Shown: piece by piece, positions 8,495 to 17,045 of the stretch
Numbering within the stretch: the first letter of the stretch is position 1
How the letters are laid out: each line of letters starts with the position of its first letter
From: Comamonas suwonensis
Lineage (GTDB): Bacteria; Pseudomonadota; Gammaproteobacteria; Burkholderiales; Burkholderiaceae_C
Direction: 5' to 3'
DNA: 64,000 bases
Assembly: GCF_012844455.2 (NCBI RefSeq)
Contig: NZ_JABBCQ020000016.1
Coordinates: forward strand, 62,001-126,000
Position numbers and translations under genes: made by a program
The notes under the pieces: generated by a model
Database searches by the model: none
What the model was told of the DNA's origin: nothing
The model's input: only the letters and a program-made list of their open reading frames with translations

Positions 8495-8983
8495 TTATTT
8501 CCAGAAGGCTGGGCGCAGTAAAATACCAGAAATACGGTAGGGGGGCTTAGGCTCCACAGCCAGTTCCATAGGCACAAAGCCCTTGGTGCAATTCAGCAAA
8601 ACGCTGGTGGCCAGAGGCGTAGTGCTTTCCATGCGGCCTGCTGCCTGGCAGCTGCCGACACCCGTGCGAATCGATTCCAGTGCTTTTTGCACATTGTCGA
8701 TGGGCGACTGTTTCAGGAACTCTTCATTGAAGTTGCTGGCGGCCAGCTTGGACTTGCCTTCAATGGCTGTCACCACCGCTTGCAGACGCTTGCGCAGCGC
8801 CGCATCTGCGGCTTGTGCATCGACGTTGGCAGGGGCAGCTGGTGCTGCGGTGGGGGCGGCAGCCTTGGCGTTGTCGGCTGCGGGTGCGTCGGTCTGTGCC
8901 TGTGCCTGTGCGCCGGTCATGAAGCCAGCAGTGGCCAGCAAGGTGCTCAGGCAAAGAGCGTGACGTGTTTTTGTGAAACTCAT
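8495..8983 (-). CDS. Periplasmic hypothetical protein
   Basis: A 162-residue protein with a Sec signal peptide ending GAQAQA, an Ala/Pro-rich linker (about 30-55), then a compact C-terminal domain with FNEEFLKQSPIDNVQKALE and two cysteines (GSCQ, LNCT) that could form a disulphide. I do not recognise the family with certainty; the C-terminal pattern recalls small DUF3887-like domains. The stop codon abuts a REP-like fragment (ATAGCTATTAGCGCTTA, 8481-8497). Confidence 0.65.
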   Translation of the reverse strand: MSFTKTRHALCLSTLLATAGFMTGAQAQAQTDAPAADNAKAAAPTAAPAAPANVDAQAADAALRKRLQAVVTAIEGKSKLAASNFNEEFLKQSPIDNVQKALESIRTGVGSCQAAGRMESTTPLATSVLLNCTKGFVPMELAVEPKPPYRISGILLRPAFWK

Positions 8984-9185
8984 TCGTTAACCTTTCGTCA
9001 AACAACGCAGGCACTGTAAACCTTCTGCAAGGGTTTCTTTGCAAGACCGGAGCCTGTTTTTTGTGAATAAATGGCAAAGATGGGTTTGTGTAGGTGAAAA
9101 CGGTACATCTTTGTTGCTGTTGATACAGCGCAGCCCGTCAGGGTTACTGCTTGCCGTTGCTGCTCCATGCACTGCCTAAAATCTG

Positions 9186-9196
9186 TTGCACTGCAA
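9186..9196. promoter_or_regulatory. Candidate PhaR operator upstream of phaR
   Basis: The perfect palindrome TTGCACTGCAA lies 47 bp upstream of the phaR start. PhaR repressors are known to bind TGC/GCA-rich palindromes and to autoregulate. The assignment rests on motif and position only. Confidence 0.5.
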
Positions 9197-9243
9197 TAGC
9201 TCAATGGATAACGGGGCCGATCCCCAATTAAAAAGGACTTGCG

Positions 9244-9780
9244 ATGCAAGAGAACACAGAGGGCGAAGCTCATGCGGCAAAGCAGCGGCTCATCAAGAAA
9301 TACCCCAATCGGCGTCTGTATGACACGAAAACTTCTTCCTACATCACGCTGGCTGAGGTTAAGCAACTCGTGATGGATAGCGAAGATGTGGTGATTCGGG
9401 ATGCCAAGACCAATGAAGAACTGACGCGTTCTATCTTGCTGCAGATCATTCTGGAAGAGGAAGCGGGCGGTGCTCCCATGTTTTCCGAAGCGATGCTGGC
9501 CAACATTATTCGCTTTTACGGCCACGCCATGCAGGGCTTTATGGGTACGTATATCGAGAAAAACGTGCAGATGTTCACGGACTTGCAGACCCAACTGTCT
9601 GGCCAGTCGCAAGCAGCAGCTCCCGAGGCCTGGAAGCAGTTCATGAGCATGCAGCCCCCAGCCATGCAAGCCATGATGGGCAACTATATGGAGCAGTCGC
9701 AGACGGTGCTCACGCAAATGCAGGAGCAGATGCAAAAGCAGACGGAGCAGATGCTGGGTGTGTTTGGTATCAAGCGCTGA
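9244..9780 (+). CDS. phaR: Polyhydroxyalkanoate synthesis regulator PhaR
   Basis: A 178-residue protein with the PhaR DNA-binding N-terminus (LIKKYPNRRLYDTKTSSYITL) and the PHB accumulation regulatory domain (EDVVIRDAKTNEELTRSILLQII). The C-terminus is rich in Gln and Met and probably forms an amphipathic helix that senses PHA granules. PhaR represses phasin genes and itself and is released when it binds PHA. In Comamonas testosteroni PhaR has, as I recall, been reported to repress the 3,17-beta-HSD gene, which lies about 1.8 kb downstream here. Confidence 0.95.
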   Translation: MQENTEGEAHAAKQRLIKKYPNRRLYDTKTSSYITLAEVKQLVMDSEDVVIRDAKTNEELTRSILLQIILEEEAGGAPMFSEAMLANIIRFYGHAMQGFMGTYIEKNVQMFTDLQTQLSGQSQAAAPEAWKQFMSMQPPAMQAMMGNYMEQSQTVLTQMQEQMQKQTEQMLGVFGIKR

Positions 9781-9804
9781 ACGCTGAATTGGGGTTTTTA
9801 AGAG

Positions 9805-9828
9805 GCGGGCCAAATGGCCCGCTTTTTT
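9805..9828 (+). terminator. Intrinsic terminator after phaR
   Basis: The stem GCGGGCCA/TGGCCCGC with a 2-base AT centre is followed by TTTTTT, 25 bp after the phaR stop. Confidence 0.9.
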
Positions 9829-9990
9829 GTGCCTGCTTTGTTTCGCTGTGGTGGGGCGGCAAGAGGTCTGGATGCGCTAGTCCCAATTGACGATGCCTGT
9901 GCGTGCTGTCAATCGAACAATGATTTCGGCGCTTCCGAAGTACGTAGTACGTAGAGGTGAGTGTGCGCGATGAGAGTTTGAGCAACAACA

Positions 9991-10007
9991 AATGCAAGCA
10001 ATGCATT
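9991..10007. promoter_or_regulatory. Palindrome in the DUF1329 gene leader, candidate PhaR site
   Basis: The perfect inverted repeat AATGCA-AGCAA-TGCATT sits just upstream of the ribosome site of the DUF1329 gene and shares the TGCA half with the palindrome before phaR. A further short direct repeat, TACGTAGTACGTAG, lies at about 9940-9955. Confidence 0.4.
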
Positions 10008-10021
10008 CAAGGAGACTAGGC

Positions 10022-11404
10022 ATGAAGGTTGGTATGGCGCCCCGTTTGTTGGCGGCCTTGACAGTGGGAGTGTTGGCCACAGGTTCAGTGTGGGCCAAAG
10101 CAACGGCGGATGAGGTTGCAAAACTGGGTAAGTCGCTCAATTGCACGGGCGGCGAAAAAGCAGGGACGGCCAGTGGGGTGCCGGAGTTCACTGGTAAATG
10201 GCTGGGTGTGCCAGCGGGTGTAAAGTACACGCCGCATACGGGGCAGCACCCGGTAGATCCGTATGCGAATGAAAAGCCGTTGTTCACGATTACGGCTGAA
10301 AATTTGAGCCAGTATGCAGAGCGCTTGACTGAAGGTCAGAAGGCGATGTTTGCCAGGTATCCTCAGACTTTCCGTATCCCTGTGTACACCGGTCACCGGG
10401 ACTTCCGCTTTACAGATGCGACCTGCGCTTCTGCCAAGAAGAATGCTCAGGATGCTGTGGTCAACTCCGATGGTTTGGGTGTGACTGGTGCCGTCAAGGG
10501 TGCGCTGCCGTTTCCCATTCCAAAGAATGGTCTAGAGCTGGCATTCAATAATTTGCTGCCTTCGCGTGCCTACACCGAAGAAACGTTGCGCGATAACGGC
10601 ATTGTTTTTGCCGATAAAAGCATTGTTTACGGGCGTGCCGATAACAAGGCCCTCAGCCCTGTTCAGGCGGTCGATGTAGCGGGTCAGCCGCTGGTGGGTG
10701 CGATGTCTCAGACCATCAATATCACCAAGCTGCCTGAGCGCGAAAAAGGCAGTGTGAGCGTGATTGCCGAGCCTCTGGACTTTGGCAAGGACAAACGACT
10801 GGGTTGGAGCTACGACCCCGGCACCCGCCGCGTACGCCAGTTGCCCGAATACGGTTTTGACCAGCCTTTGTCTGGCACCGGTGGCAAGCTGACGATTGAC
10901 TCTGATCGTTTGTTCAATGGCTCACCGGAGCGCTACAACTGGAAGTCGTTGGGCAAGAAGGAGGTCTACGTTCCTGCCAATGCGTACAAGGTTCACGCCA
11001 ATACCGTGAAGTATGTTGACTTGCTCAAGCCCGGCCATGCGAGTCCAGATTTCCTGCGCTACGAACTGCGCCGCGTCTGGGTGCTGGAAGCCACTCTGAA
11101 ATCCGGCTACCGCCATATGTACGGCAAGCGCGTCTTGTTCCTTGATGAGGATACAGGCCAAGCTGTCATGAGCGATTTCTACGATGCACGTGGGCAGCTG
11201 TGGCAGTACGGTCTGGTTAACTATTACTACGCGTTTGACGCGAATGTCTGGCATGCCGGCACCAGCTTCTATCACGACCTGAATTCGGGCGCCTATGTGG
11301 CTTACAACTTGTTCCAGGAGCGTCCGCTGGGTCCGATCTTGAACAAGGGCAATCTGGATGCATCCATGTTCACGCCTCAGGCGGCTCGTAATGCAGGTAA
11401 CTGA
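10022..11404 (+). CDS. DUF1329 exported protein
   Basis: A 460-residue protein with a signal peptide (cleavage near SVWA) followed by the DUF1329 domain. Recognisable pieces include SKIVYG-like text, GWSYDPGTRRVRQLPEYGFD, RFNWK-like GSPERYNWKS, and the C-terminal DLNSGAYVAYNL. DUF1329 proteins are envelope proteins related to LolA/LolB-type folds and often accompany RND exporters or steroid and aromatic catabolic genes. The ATG at 10022 follows AAGGAGA by about 8 bp and places the signal peptide at the N-terminus. Position between phaR and a steroid dehydrogenase suggests a role in handling hydrophobic substrates; this is inference. Confidence 0.85.
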   Translation: MKVGMAPRLLAALTVGVLATGSVWAKATADEVAKLGKSLNCTGGEKAGTASGVPEFTGKWLGVPAGVKYTPHTGQHPVDPYANEKPLFTITAENLSQYAERLTEGQKAMFARYPQTFRIPVYTGHRDFRFTDATCASAKKNAQDAVVNSDGLGVTGAVKGALPFPIPKNGLELAFNNLLPSRAYTEETLRDNGIVFADKSIVYGRADNKALSPVQAVDVAGQPLVGAMSQTINITKLPEREKGSVSVIAEPLDFGKDKRLGWSYDPGTRRVRQLPEYGFDQPLSGTGGKLTIDSDRLFNGSPERYNWKSLGKKEVYVPANAYKVHANTVKYVDLLKPGHASPDFLRYELRRVWVLEATLKSGYRHMYGKRVLFLDEDTGQAVMSDFYDARGQLWQYGLVNYYYAFDANVWHAGTSFYHDLNSGAYVAYNLFQERPLGPILNKGNLDASMFTPQAARNAGN

Positions 11405-11474
11405 TCAAGCATGAAGATGGTTAATAGCTTTTGGCATGCCTTGAAGTGGCTGCGAGCTATTGGTTTTTCAAGGT

Positions 11475-11499
11475 AGGAGGCGCTTGCGCCTCCTTTTTT
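11475..11499 (+). terminator. Intrinsic terminator after the DUF1329 gene
   Basis: The stem AGGAGGCGC/GCGCCTCCT with a TT centre is followed by a T run. It separates the DUF1329 gene from the hydroxysteroid dehydrogenase, so the latter either has its own promoter or relies on read-through. Confidence 0.88.
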
Positions 11500-11554
11500 A
11501 TGGTCTGAAAAATAGCTCGTCGAGGGCTGAGAAAAAATCAAGAGGAGACAGGTA

Positions 11555-12319
11555 ATGGCAAATCGTTTGCAGGGTAAGGTGGCCTTGGTCACAGGTGGAG
11601 CCAGTGGTGTGGGTCTGGAAGTCGTGAAGCTGCTGCTGGGTGAAGGTGCCAAAGTGGCATTCAGCGATATCAATGAAGCCGTGGGTCAGCAGCTGGCCGC
11701 GGAACTGGGTGAGCGCTCCATGTTTGTCCGCCACGACGTGAGCAGTGAAGTGGAGTGGACGAGCGTTATGGCTGCCGTGCAGCAGCGCATGGGCACGCTC
11801 AACGTGCTGGTCAATAACGCAGGTATTTTGCTGCCTGGTGATATAGAGACTGGGCGAGTCGAGGACTTTAGCCGCTTACTCAAGATCAACACCGAATCGG
11901 TCTTCCTCGGTTGCCAGCAAGGAATTATTGCAATGAAGGAGGCCGGCGGCTCCATCATCAATATGGCATCAGTGTCGAGTTGGTTGCCGGTTGAGCAATA
12001 TGCGGGCTACAGCGCTAGCAAGGCCGCAGTTTCGGCTCTGACGCGCGCTGCTGCGTTGAACTGCCGCAAGCAGGGCTATGCAATTCGCGTGAACTCCATT
12101 CACCCTGACGGAATTTATACGCCAATGATGCAGGCGTCTTTGCCCAAGGGCGTGTCAAAGGAAATGGTGCTGCATGACGCCAAGCGCAATCGTGGTGGCC
12201 GCGCTTATATGCCTGAGCGCATCGCGCAGCTCGTGCTGTTCTTGGCCAGCGATGAATCCAGTGTCATGAGCGGCAGCGAGCTGCATGCCGACAATTCGAT
12301 TCTGGGCATGGGTCTTTAA
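11555..12319 (+). CDS. 3-beta/17-beta-hydroxysteroid dehydrogenase (SDR)
   Basis: A 254-residue classical short-chain dehydrogenase. It has the NAD motif TGGASGVG (residues 14-21), NNAG, the catalytic Ser in MASVSS, and YSASK (Tyr/Lys pair). From memory the sequence is almost that of the structurally known C. testosteroni 3-beta/17-beta-HSD, including the unusual RVNSIHPDGIYTPMMQASLPKG segment and the C-terminal ADNSILGMGL. It oxidises 3-beta- and 17-beta-hydroxyl groups of steroids with NAD in the cytoplasm, an early step of testosterone-type steroid degradation. A strong ribosome site (AGAGGAG) precedes the ATG. Confidence 0.93.
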   Translation: MANRLQGKVALVTGGASGVGLEVVKLLLGEGAKVAFSDINEAVGQQLAAELGERSMFVRHDVSSEVEWTSVMAAVQQRMGTLNVLVNNAGILLPGDIETGRVEDFSRLLKINTESVFLGCQQGIIAMKEAGGSIINMASVSSWLPVEQYAGYSASKAAVSALTRAAALNCRKQGYAIRVNSIHPDGIYTPMMQASLPKGVSKEMVLHDAKRNRGGRAYMPERIAQLVLFLASDESSVMSGSELHADNSILGMGL

Positions 12320-12359
12320 TTCTGATGCCTCGCTAATGCGGGGTATGAATCGAAAAACA

Positions 12360-12391
12360 AAAAAGGCCTTGAATTTCTTCAAGGCCTTTTT
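12360..12391. terminator. Bidirectional intrinsic terminator
   Basis: The 14-bp stem AAAAAGGCCTTGAA/TTCAAGGCCTTTTT has a 4-base loop. It lies between the steroid dehydrogenase and the convergent tRNA-Ser genes and can serve both. Confidence 0.9.
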
Positions 12392-12396
12392 GTTTT

Positions 12397-12487
12397 TGGC
12401 GGAGCAGGCGGGATTCGAACCCGCGGTGGGCTATTAACCCACACACGCTTTCCAGGCGTGCGACTTAAACCACTCATCCACCGCTCC
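12397..12487 (-). tRNA. tRNA-Ser (GGA), copy 1
   Basis: 91 nt including an encoded CCA. On the minus strand the acceptor GGAGCGG pairs with CTGCTCC, the anticodon loop is CTGGAAA within a CACGC/GCGTG stem (anticodon GGA), a long variable arm TGGGTTAATAGCCCA follows, and the T-loop is GGTTCGAATCC. The long variable arm marks a class II tRNA. Identical to the copy at 12554-12644. Confidence 0.97.
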
Positions 12488-12553
12488 ACGCGATACCGGA
12501 ATACTTCATTTCTGAAGTAAAAAATCAAGTGTGATCAACTTGATTTTAAAACT

Positions 12554-12644
12554 TGGCGGAGCAGGCGGGATTCGAACCCGCGGTGGGCTATTAACCCACA
12601 CACGCTTTCCAGGCGTGCGACTTAAACCACTCATCCACCGCTCC
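12554..12644 (-). tRNA. tRNA-Ser (GGA), copy 2
   Basis: Identical over its 91 nt to the neighbouring copy, 66 bp away, with the same encoded CCA. Being upstream on the minus strand it is probably transcribed first, and the two likely form one transcript ending at the terminator at 12360-12391. Confidence 0.97.
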
Positions 12645-12734
12645 GTGTTTGAAGCCGCTATTCTAACCAGAAATTCCGGCGTCAAAATGAAAGTGCAGCA
12701 AGTTATTTTCTGCACGCTTCATCAAGGTGTGTGA

Positions 12735-13655
12735 TCAGACGCTCTTGCCCACTTGCATCATCTTCATGGCGGAAGTGATCAGGCCAGAAACCTCGGTCAT
12801 GTTGGCAGGGATGACCAGCGTGGTATTGGAGTCAGCGGCCACCTTGCTATAGGCTTCCACAGCGCTTTCTGCGACCTTGAGCTGAACGGCCTGTTCACCG
12901 CCTGGCTGGCGAATGGCCGTTGCCACGCGTTCCAGAGCCTGACCGGTCGCTTCGGCCACGGTCGTAATCGCAGAGGCTTCGCCTTGGGCTTTGTTGATGG
13001 CGGCCTGCTTTTCACCCTCAGAGCGGGCGATGAAGGCTTCACGCTCGCCGGTGGCGATGTTGATCTGTTCCTGGCGGCGGCCTTCGGAGGCCGCGATCAG
13101 GGCGCGCTTTTCACGCTCGGCGGTGATCTGCGCTTGCATGGCGCGCAGAATTTCAGCGGGCGGTGTCAGGTCCTTGATTTCATAACGCAGCACCTTGACG
13201 CCCCAGTTCAGCGCAGCTTCGTCAATAGCGTTGACGACCTGAGCGTTGATCATGTCGCGCTCTTCAAAGGTCTTATCCAGTTCCAGCTTGCCGATCACAC
13301 TGCGCAGCGAGGTTTGGGCCAGCTGGGTCACGGCCATGATGTAGTTGGACGAACCGTAGCTGGCGCGCATGGGGTCTGTGACCTGGAAGTACAGAATGCC
13401 ATCCACGGTCAGCTGCGTGTTGTCGCGCGTAATACAGACTTGGCTGGGCACATCCAGCGGGATTTCCTTCAGGCTGTGCTTGTACGCTACGCGGTCGACA
13501 AAGGGGATCAGAAAATTCAGACCGGGGGTGAGGGTGCCTGCGTACTTGCCCAGACGCTCTTTGACCCATGCATGCTGCTGGGGCACGACCTTGATCGAAC
13601 GCACGATAAAGATGACGGCAATGATGGCGATGGCGAGAGGAACTGCGTAATCCAT
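12735..13655 (-). CDS. SPFH/stomatin-family membrane protein (QmcA-like)
   Basis: A 306-residue protein with one N-terminal membrane helix (about 3-20), an SPFH/Band 7 domain (QQHAWVKERLGKY, TPGLNFLIPFVD), and a long coiled coil rich in Ala/Glu/Gln (about 180-245). SPFH proteins oligomerise in the membrane and organise microdomains or associate with proteases. It follows an NfeD gene on the same strand, the typical bacterial pairing. Confidence 0.9.
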   Translation of the reverse strand: MDYAVPLAIAIIAVIFIVRSIKVVPQQHAWVKERLGKYAGTLTPGLNFLIPFVDRVAYKHSLKEIPLDVPSQVCITRDNTQLTVDGILYFQVTDPMRASYGSSNYIMAVTQLAQTSLRSVIGKLELDKTFEERDMINAQVVNAIDEAALNWGVKVLRYEIKDLTPPAEILRAMQAQITAEREKRALIAASEGRRQEQINIATGEREAFIARSEGEKQAAINKAQGEASAITTVAEATGQALERVATAIRQPGGEQAVQLKVAESAVEAYSKVAADSNTTLVIPANMTEVSGLITSAMKMMQVGKSV

Positions 13656-13756
13656 ATTGTCTCCAGCCCTTGTGGGGGCGTTGATGTGAAGAAGAGGGTG
13701 AAATTTTCAGCCCTCAGCATAGCCATGCCGGGGCTGAGAAATGTGCTGATTGGGGC

Positions 13757-14182
13757 TCAGACTTTGTCAACAAGAAGGCGGTTGCCCACCACTTCGGCCA
13801 CGCGGTGCGGGCCGGGCATGGTCAGTGCGCCCGTGCGGCAGATCACGGTCCAGGTGGCACCGCGGTAGCGAACCTGTGCCGTGCCGTCGGAGTTCCACTG
13901 TTCTACGACCACGGTTTCACCCACATCCATGTTGACATCACGATTGCTGGAGGCGGGCTGTCTGCGTGGACTGCGCTTGCGCAGCAGATAGCAGACGAAG
14001 ACGGCGCCAGCGCCCAGCAGTGCTGCAGCCACAATCTGGGTGCTGGTGCCCTGACCAAAGTGGGCACATAGCGCGCCGACCATGGCACCCAGGGCCAGCA
14101 TGAGGAGGTAAAAAGTACCGGTCAAAAGCTCTGCAATGACTAGTAAACCTGCAAGCAACCACCACGCGGTGGAATGATCCAT
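13757..14182 (-). CDS. NfeD-family membrane protein
   Basis: A 141-residue protein with three hydrophobic segments in the first 75 residues (WWLLAGLLVIAELLTGTFYLL is the first) and a C-terminal OB-fold-like domain (GETVVVEQWNSDGTAQVRYRGATW). This is the short NfeD type lacking the ClpP-like protease domain. NfeD proteins partner SPFH proteins, here the gene 101 bp downstream on the same strand. Confidence 0.9.
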   Translation of the reverse strand: MDHSTAWWLLAGLLVIAELLTGTFYLLMLALGAMVGALCAHFGQGTSTQIVAAALLGAGAVFVCYLLRKRSPRRQPASSNRDVNMDVGETVVVEQWNSDGTAQVRYRGATWTVICRTGALTMPGPHRVAEVVGNRLLVDKV

Positions 14183-14322
14183 ACCTGAGCTCCTGTTTGT
14201 GGCTTGTATTTAGTGCACCACATTCTGGGTTAAAAACAGCCTGTTTCAAAGCCGCAATAAGGATATTCCTTACACTTCGCGGCTGTTTCGTTTTTTAGGC
14301 CTGATTGGTACGGAGGCTGTCC

Positions 14323-16833
14323 ATGAAGTTTCGCTTTCCCATTGTCATCATCGACGAAGACTACCGTTCCGAGAACACCTCGGGACTGGGCATTCGCGCC
14401 CTTGCTCAAGCTATTGAAGAAGAGGGCTTTGAAGTTCTGGGTGTGACCAGCTACGGAGATCTCTCGCAGTTCGCTCAGCAGCAAAGCCGCGCCAGTGCCT
14501 TTATTTTGTCGATTGACGACGAGGAATTCCAGCTCGGCGGCGACAAAGATCCCATCATTCACAGCCTGCGCAGCTTCATCGGTGAAGTGCGTCGCAAGAA
14601 TGAAGATGTGCCCATCTACATCTACGGTGAGACCAAGACCAGTCGCCACCTGCCCAACGACATTCTGCGTGAGCTGCACGGCTTCATTCACATGTTCGAG
14701 GACACCCCTGAGTTCGTGGCCAAGCACATCATCCGCGAAGCCAAGGGCTACCTGGAAGGCGTGCAACCCCCGTTCTTCAAAGCGCTGCTGGACTACGCCG
14801 AAGACGGCTCCTACAGCTGGCACTGCCCCGGTCACTCGGGCGGCGTGGCGTTTTTGAAGAGCCCTGTGGGCCAGATGTACCACCAGTTCTACGGTGAAAA
14901 CATGCTGCGTGCCGACGTCTGCAATGCCGTGGAAGAGCTGGGCCAGCTGCTGGACCACAACGGTGCCATCGGCGAGTCCGAGCGCAACGCTGCGCGCATC
15001 TTCAATGCCGATCACTGCTACTTTGTGACCAACGGCACATCGACGTCCAACAAGATCGTCTGGCACCACACTGTGGCCCCGGGCGACGTGGTGGTGGTGG
15101 ACCGCAACTGCCACAAGTCCATCCTGCACTCCATCATCATGACGGGTGCGATTCCGGTGTTCCTCAAGCCCACGCGCAACCATTTCGGCATCATCGGCCC
15201 CATCCCGCAAAGCGAGTTCTCGATCGAGTCCATTCAGGCCAAGATTGCAGCCAACCCGTTGCTCAAGGGTGTGGATGCCAAGACCGTCAAACCCCGTGTG
15301 CTGACGCTGACGCAGTCCACTTACGACGGCGTTCTCTACAACACCGAAACCATCAAGAGCATGCTGGACGGCTATGTGGCCAACCTGCACTTTGACGAGG
15401 CATGGTTGCCTCACGCGGCTTTCCACCCCTTCTATGGCAGCTACCACGCCATGGGCAAGAAGCGCAAGCGCCCGGTGCACTCGGTGGTCTATGCCACCCA
15501 GTCCATCCACAAGCTGCTGGCTGGTATCAGCCAGGCATCGCATGTGCTGGTGCAGGATTCGCAGACCGAAAAGCTGGATCACCCGCTGTTCAACGAGGCG
15601 TACCTGATGCACACCTCGACCAGCCCCCAGTACAGCATCATTGCCAGCTGCGACGTGGCTGCCGCCATGATGGAGCCGCCCGGCGGCACGGCGCTAGTGG
15701 AAGAGTCGATTCTGGAAGCGCTGAACTTCCGCCGCGCCATGCGCAAGGTGGAAGACGAGTTTGGCGACGACGACTGGTGGTTTGAGGTCTGGGGTCCCGA
15801 GGCTCTGGCCGAAGAAGGCGTGGGCCTGGCCCAGGACTGGATCATCCGCGGCAAGCACGCATCGACCAAGACCAAGGCCAAGAAGAGCGGCAAAGAGTTT
15901 GACAACTGGCACGGCTTTGGCGATCTGGCTGACGGCTTCAACATGCTGGACCCCATCAAGTCCACCATCGTCACACCGGGTCTGGATCTGGACGGCGATT
16001 TTGATGACACGGGCATTCCTGCGTCCATCGTTACCAAGTATCTGGCTGAGCACGGCGTGGTGGTTGAGAAGACCGGCCTGTATTCGTTCTTCATCATGTT
16101 CACCATCGGCATCACCAAGGGCCGCTGGAACACCATGCTGACGGCGCTGCAGCAGTTCAAGGACGACTACGACCGCAACCAGCCGCTGGCACGCATCCTG
16201 CCCGAGTTTATTCAGCAGCACCGCCGTTACGAGCGCATGGGCCTGAAGGACTTGTGCCAGCACGTGCACGAGCTGTACGCCAAGTACGACATTGCGCGCC
16301 TGACGACCGAGATGTATCTGTCGGACCTCAAGCCCACGATGAAGCCCTCGGACGCCTACGCCCACATTGCCCAGCGCAAGACCGAGCGTGTGGAAATCGA
16401 CAATCTGGTAGGCCGCACCACCGTGGGTCTGGTCACGCCATACCCACCGGGCATTCCGCTGTTGATTCCTGGTGAAGTCTTCAACAAGAAGATCGTGGAC
16501 TATCTTTTGTTCGCCCGCGAATTCGCGAAGATGGCCCCTGGCTTTGAGACCGATATTCACGGTCTGGTCGAGCTGGAAGGTGAAGACGGCGAAGTGCGCT
16601 ACTACGCCGACTGCGTGGCGGAGTCCAGCGTTCACCCCGAGCCTGTGAAGAAGGTTGTAGCGGCGAAAAAGCCTGCAGCCAAGAAAGTCGCTGCAAAGCC
16701 GGCCGCCAAAGCGCCAGCCAAAGCACCAGTCAAGACGCCAGCTAAAACCGCGGTGAAAGTTGCAGCCAAGCCTGCCGCTAAATCGACAGCCAAGCCCGCC
16801 GTCAAAGCTGCAGTCAAAAAGCCCAGCAAGTAA
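14323..16833 (+). CDS. Arg/Lys/Orn decarboxylase with histone-H1-like tail
   Basis: An 836-residue group III PLP decarboxylase of the biodegradative arginine/lysine type. It has an N-terminal flavodoxin-like wing domain (about 1-130), the PLP domain with SWHCPGHSGG, and the Schiff-base lysine in YATQSIHKLL, then the C-terminal domain. Decarboxylation of a basic amino acid yields a diamine or agmatine and consumes a proton. About 60 extra residues at the end are a repetitive Lys/Ala/Pro tail (units such as KPAAK and KAPAK), like histone-H1 or AlgP tails. The ATG at 14323 follows GGAGG. Substrate cannot be decided from sequence. Confidence 0.88.
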   Translation: MKFRFPIVIIDEDYRSENTSGLGIRALAQAIEEEGFEVLGVTSYGDLSQFAQQQSRASAFILSIDDEEFQLGGDKDPIIHSLRSFIGEVRRKNEDVPIYIYGETKTSRHLPNDILRELHGFIHMFEDTPEFVAKHIIREAKGYLEGVQPPFFKALLDYAEDGSYSWHCPGHSGGVAFLKSPVGQMYHQFYGENMLRADVCNAVEELGQLLDHNGAIGESERNAARIFNADHCYFVTNGTSTSNKIVWHHTVAPGDVVVVDRNCHKSILHSIIMTGAIPVFLKPTRNHFGIIGPIPQSEFSIESIQAKIAANPLLKGVDAKTVKPRVLTLTQSTYDGVLYNTETIKSMLDGYVANLHFDEAWLPHAAFHPFYGSYHAMGKKRKRPVHSVVYATQSIHKLLAGISQASHVLVQDSQTEKLDHPLFNEAYLMHTSTSPQYSIIASCDVAAAMMEPPGGTALVEESILEALNFRRAMRKVEDEFGDDDWWFEVWGPEALAEEGVGLAQDWIIRGKHASTKTKAKKSGKEFDNWHGFGDLADGFNMLDPIKSTIVTPGLDLDGDFDDTGIPASIVTKYLAEHGVVVEKTGLYSFFIMFTIGITKGRWNTMLTALQQFKDDYDRNQPLARILPEFIQQHRRYERMGLKDLCQHVHELYAKYDIARLTTEMYLSDLKPTMKPSDAYAHIAQRKTERVEIDNLVGRTTVGLVTPYPPGIPLLIPGEVFNKKIVDYLLFAREFAKMAPGFETDIHGLVELEGEDGEVRYYADCVAESSVHPEPVKKVVAAKKPAAKKVAAKPAAKAPAKAPVKTPAKTAVKVAAKPAAKSTAKPAVKAAVKKPSK

Positions 16834-16867
16834 GCACGCTGGCCGCTTGCGGTCGGCACAGCAGATC

Positions 16868-16901
16868 AAGCCCGAAGTTTCAAAGCTTCGGGCTTTTTTC
16901 T
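16868..16901 (+). terminator. Intrinsic terminator after the decarboxylase
   Basis: The stem AAGCCCGAAG/CTTCGGGCTT with an 8-base loop is followed by TTTTT. Confidence 0.9.
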
Positions 16902-16943
16902 TGTCTGCTCGGTGCGTGGCTTCGGTGTTGCTCTATCAAAAAG

Positions 16944-17025
16944 GATAGCAGCTAGCGCATGTGATCAATGGGTTTCAGTACCTAAAAGCTTTGAAGCCCA
17001 ATGGAAGCAGTCGCAAGAAGCTATG
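16944..17025. repeat. REP-like inverted element, degenerate
   Basis: The left part ATAGCAGCTAGCGC and ATCAATGGG is mirrored to the right by CCCAATGG, GCAGTCGCAAGAAGCTAT. It belongs to the same family as the AAGCGCAAGCAGCTAT elements but is more decayed. It fills the gap between the decarboxylase terminator and the convergent Bug receptor gene, whose end at 17046 carries another fragment, AAGCGCTTATTCC. Confidence 0.5.
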
Positions 17026-17045
17026 GATTCATGAGTGAAAAGCGC

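Noticed and set aside
12397-12644. tRNA-Ser pair as an integration site of a genomic island
   Set aside because: No integrase, no repeated tRNA 3' end beyond the pair, and ordinary genes on both sides.
14230-16869. Long minus-strand frames opposite the decarboxylase
   Set aside because: Same reason; the plus-strand decarboxylase is unmistakable.
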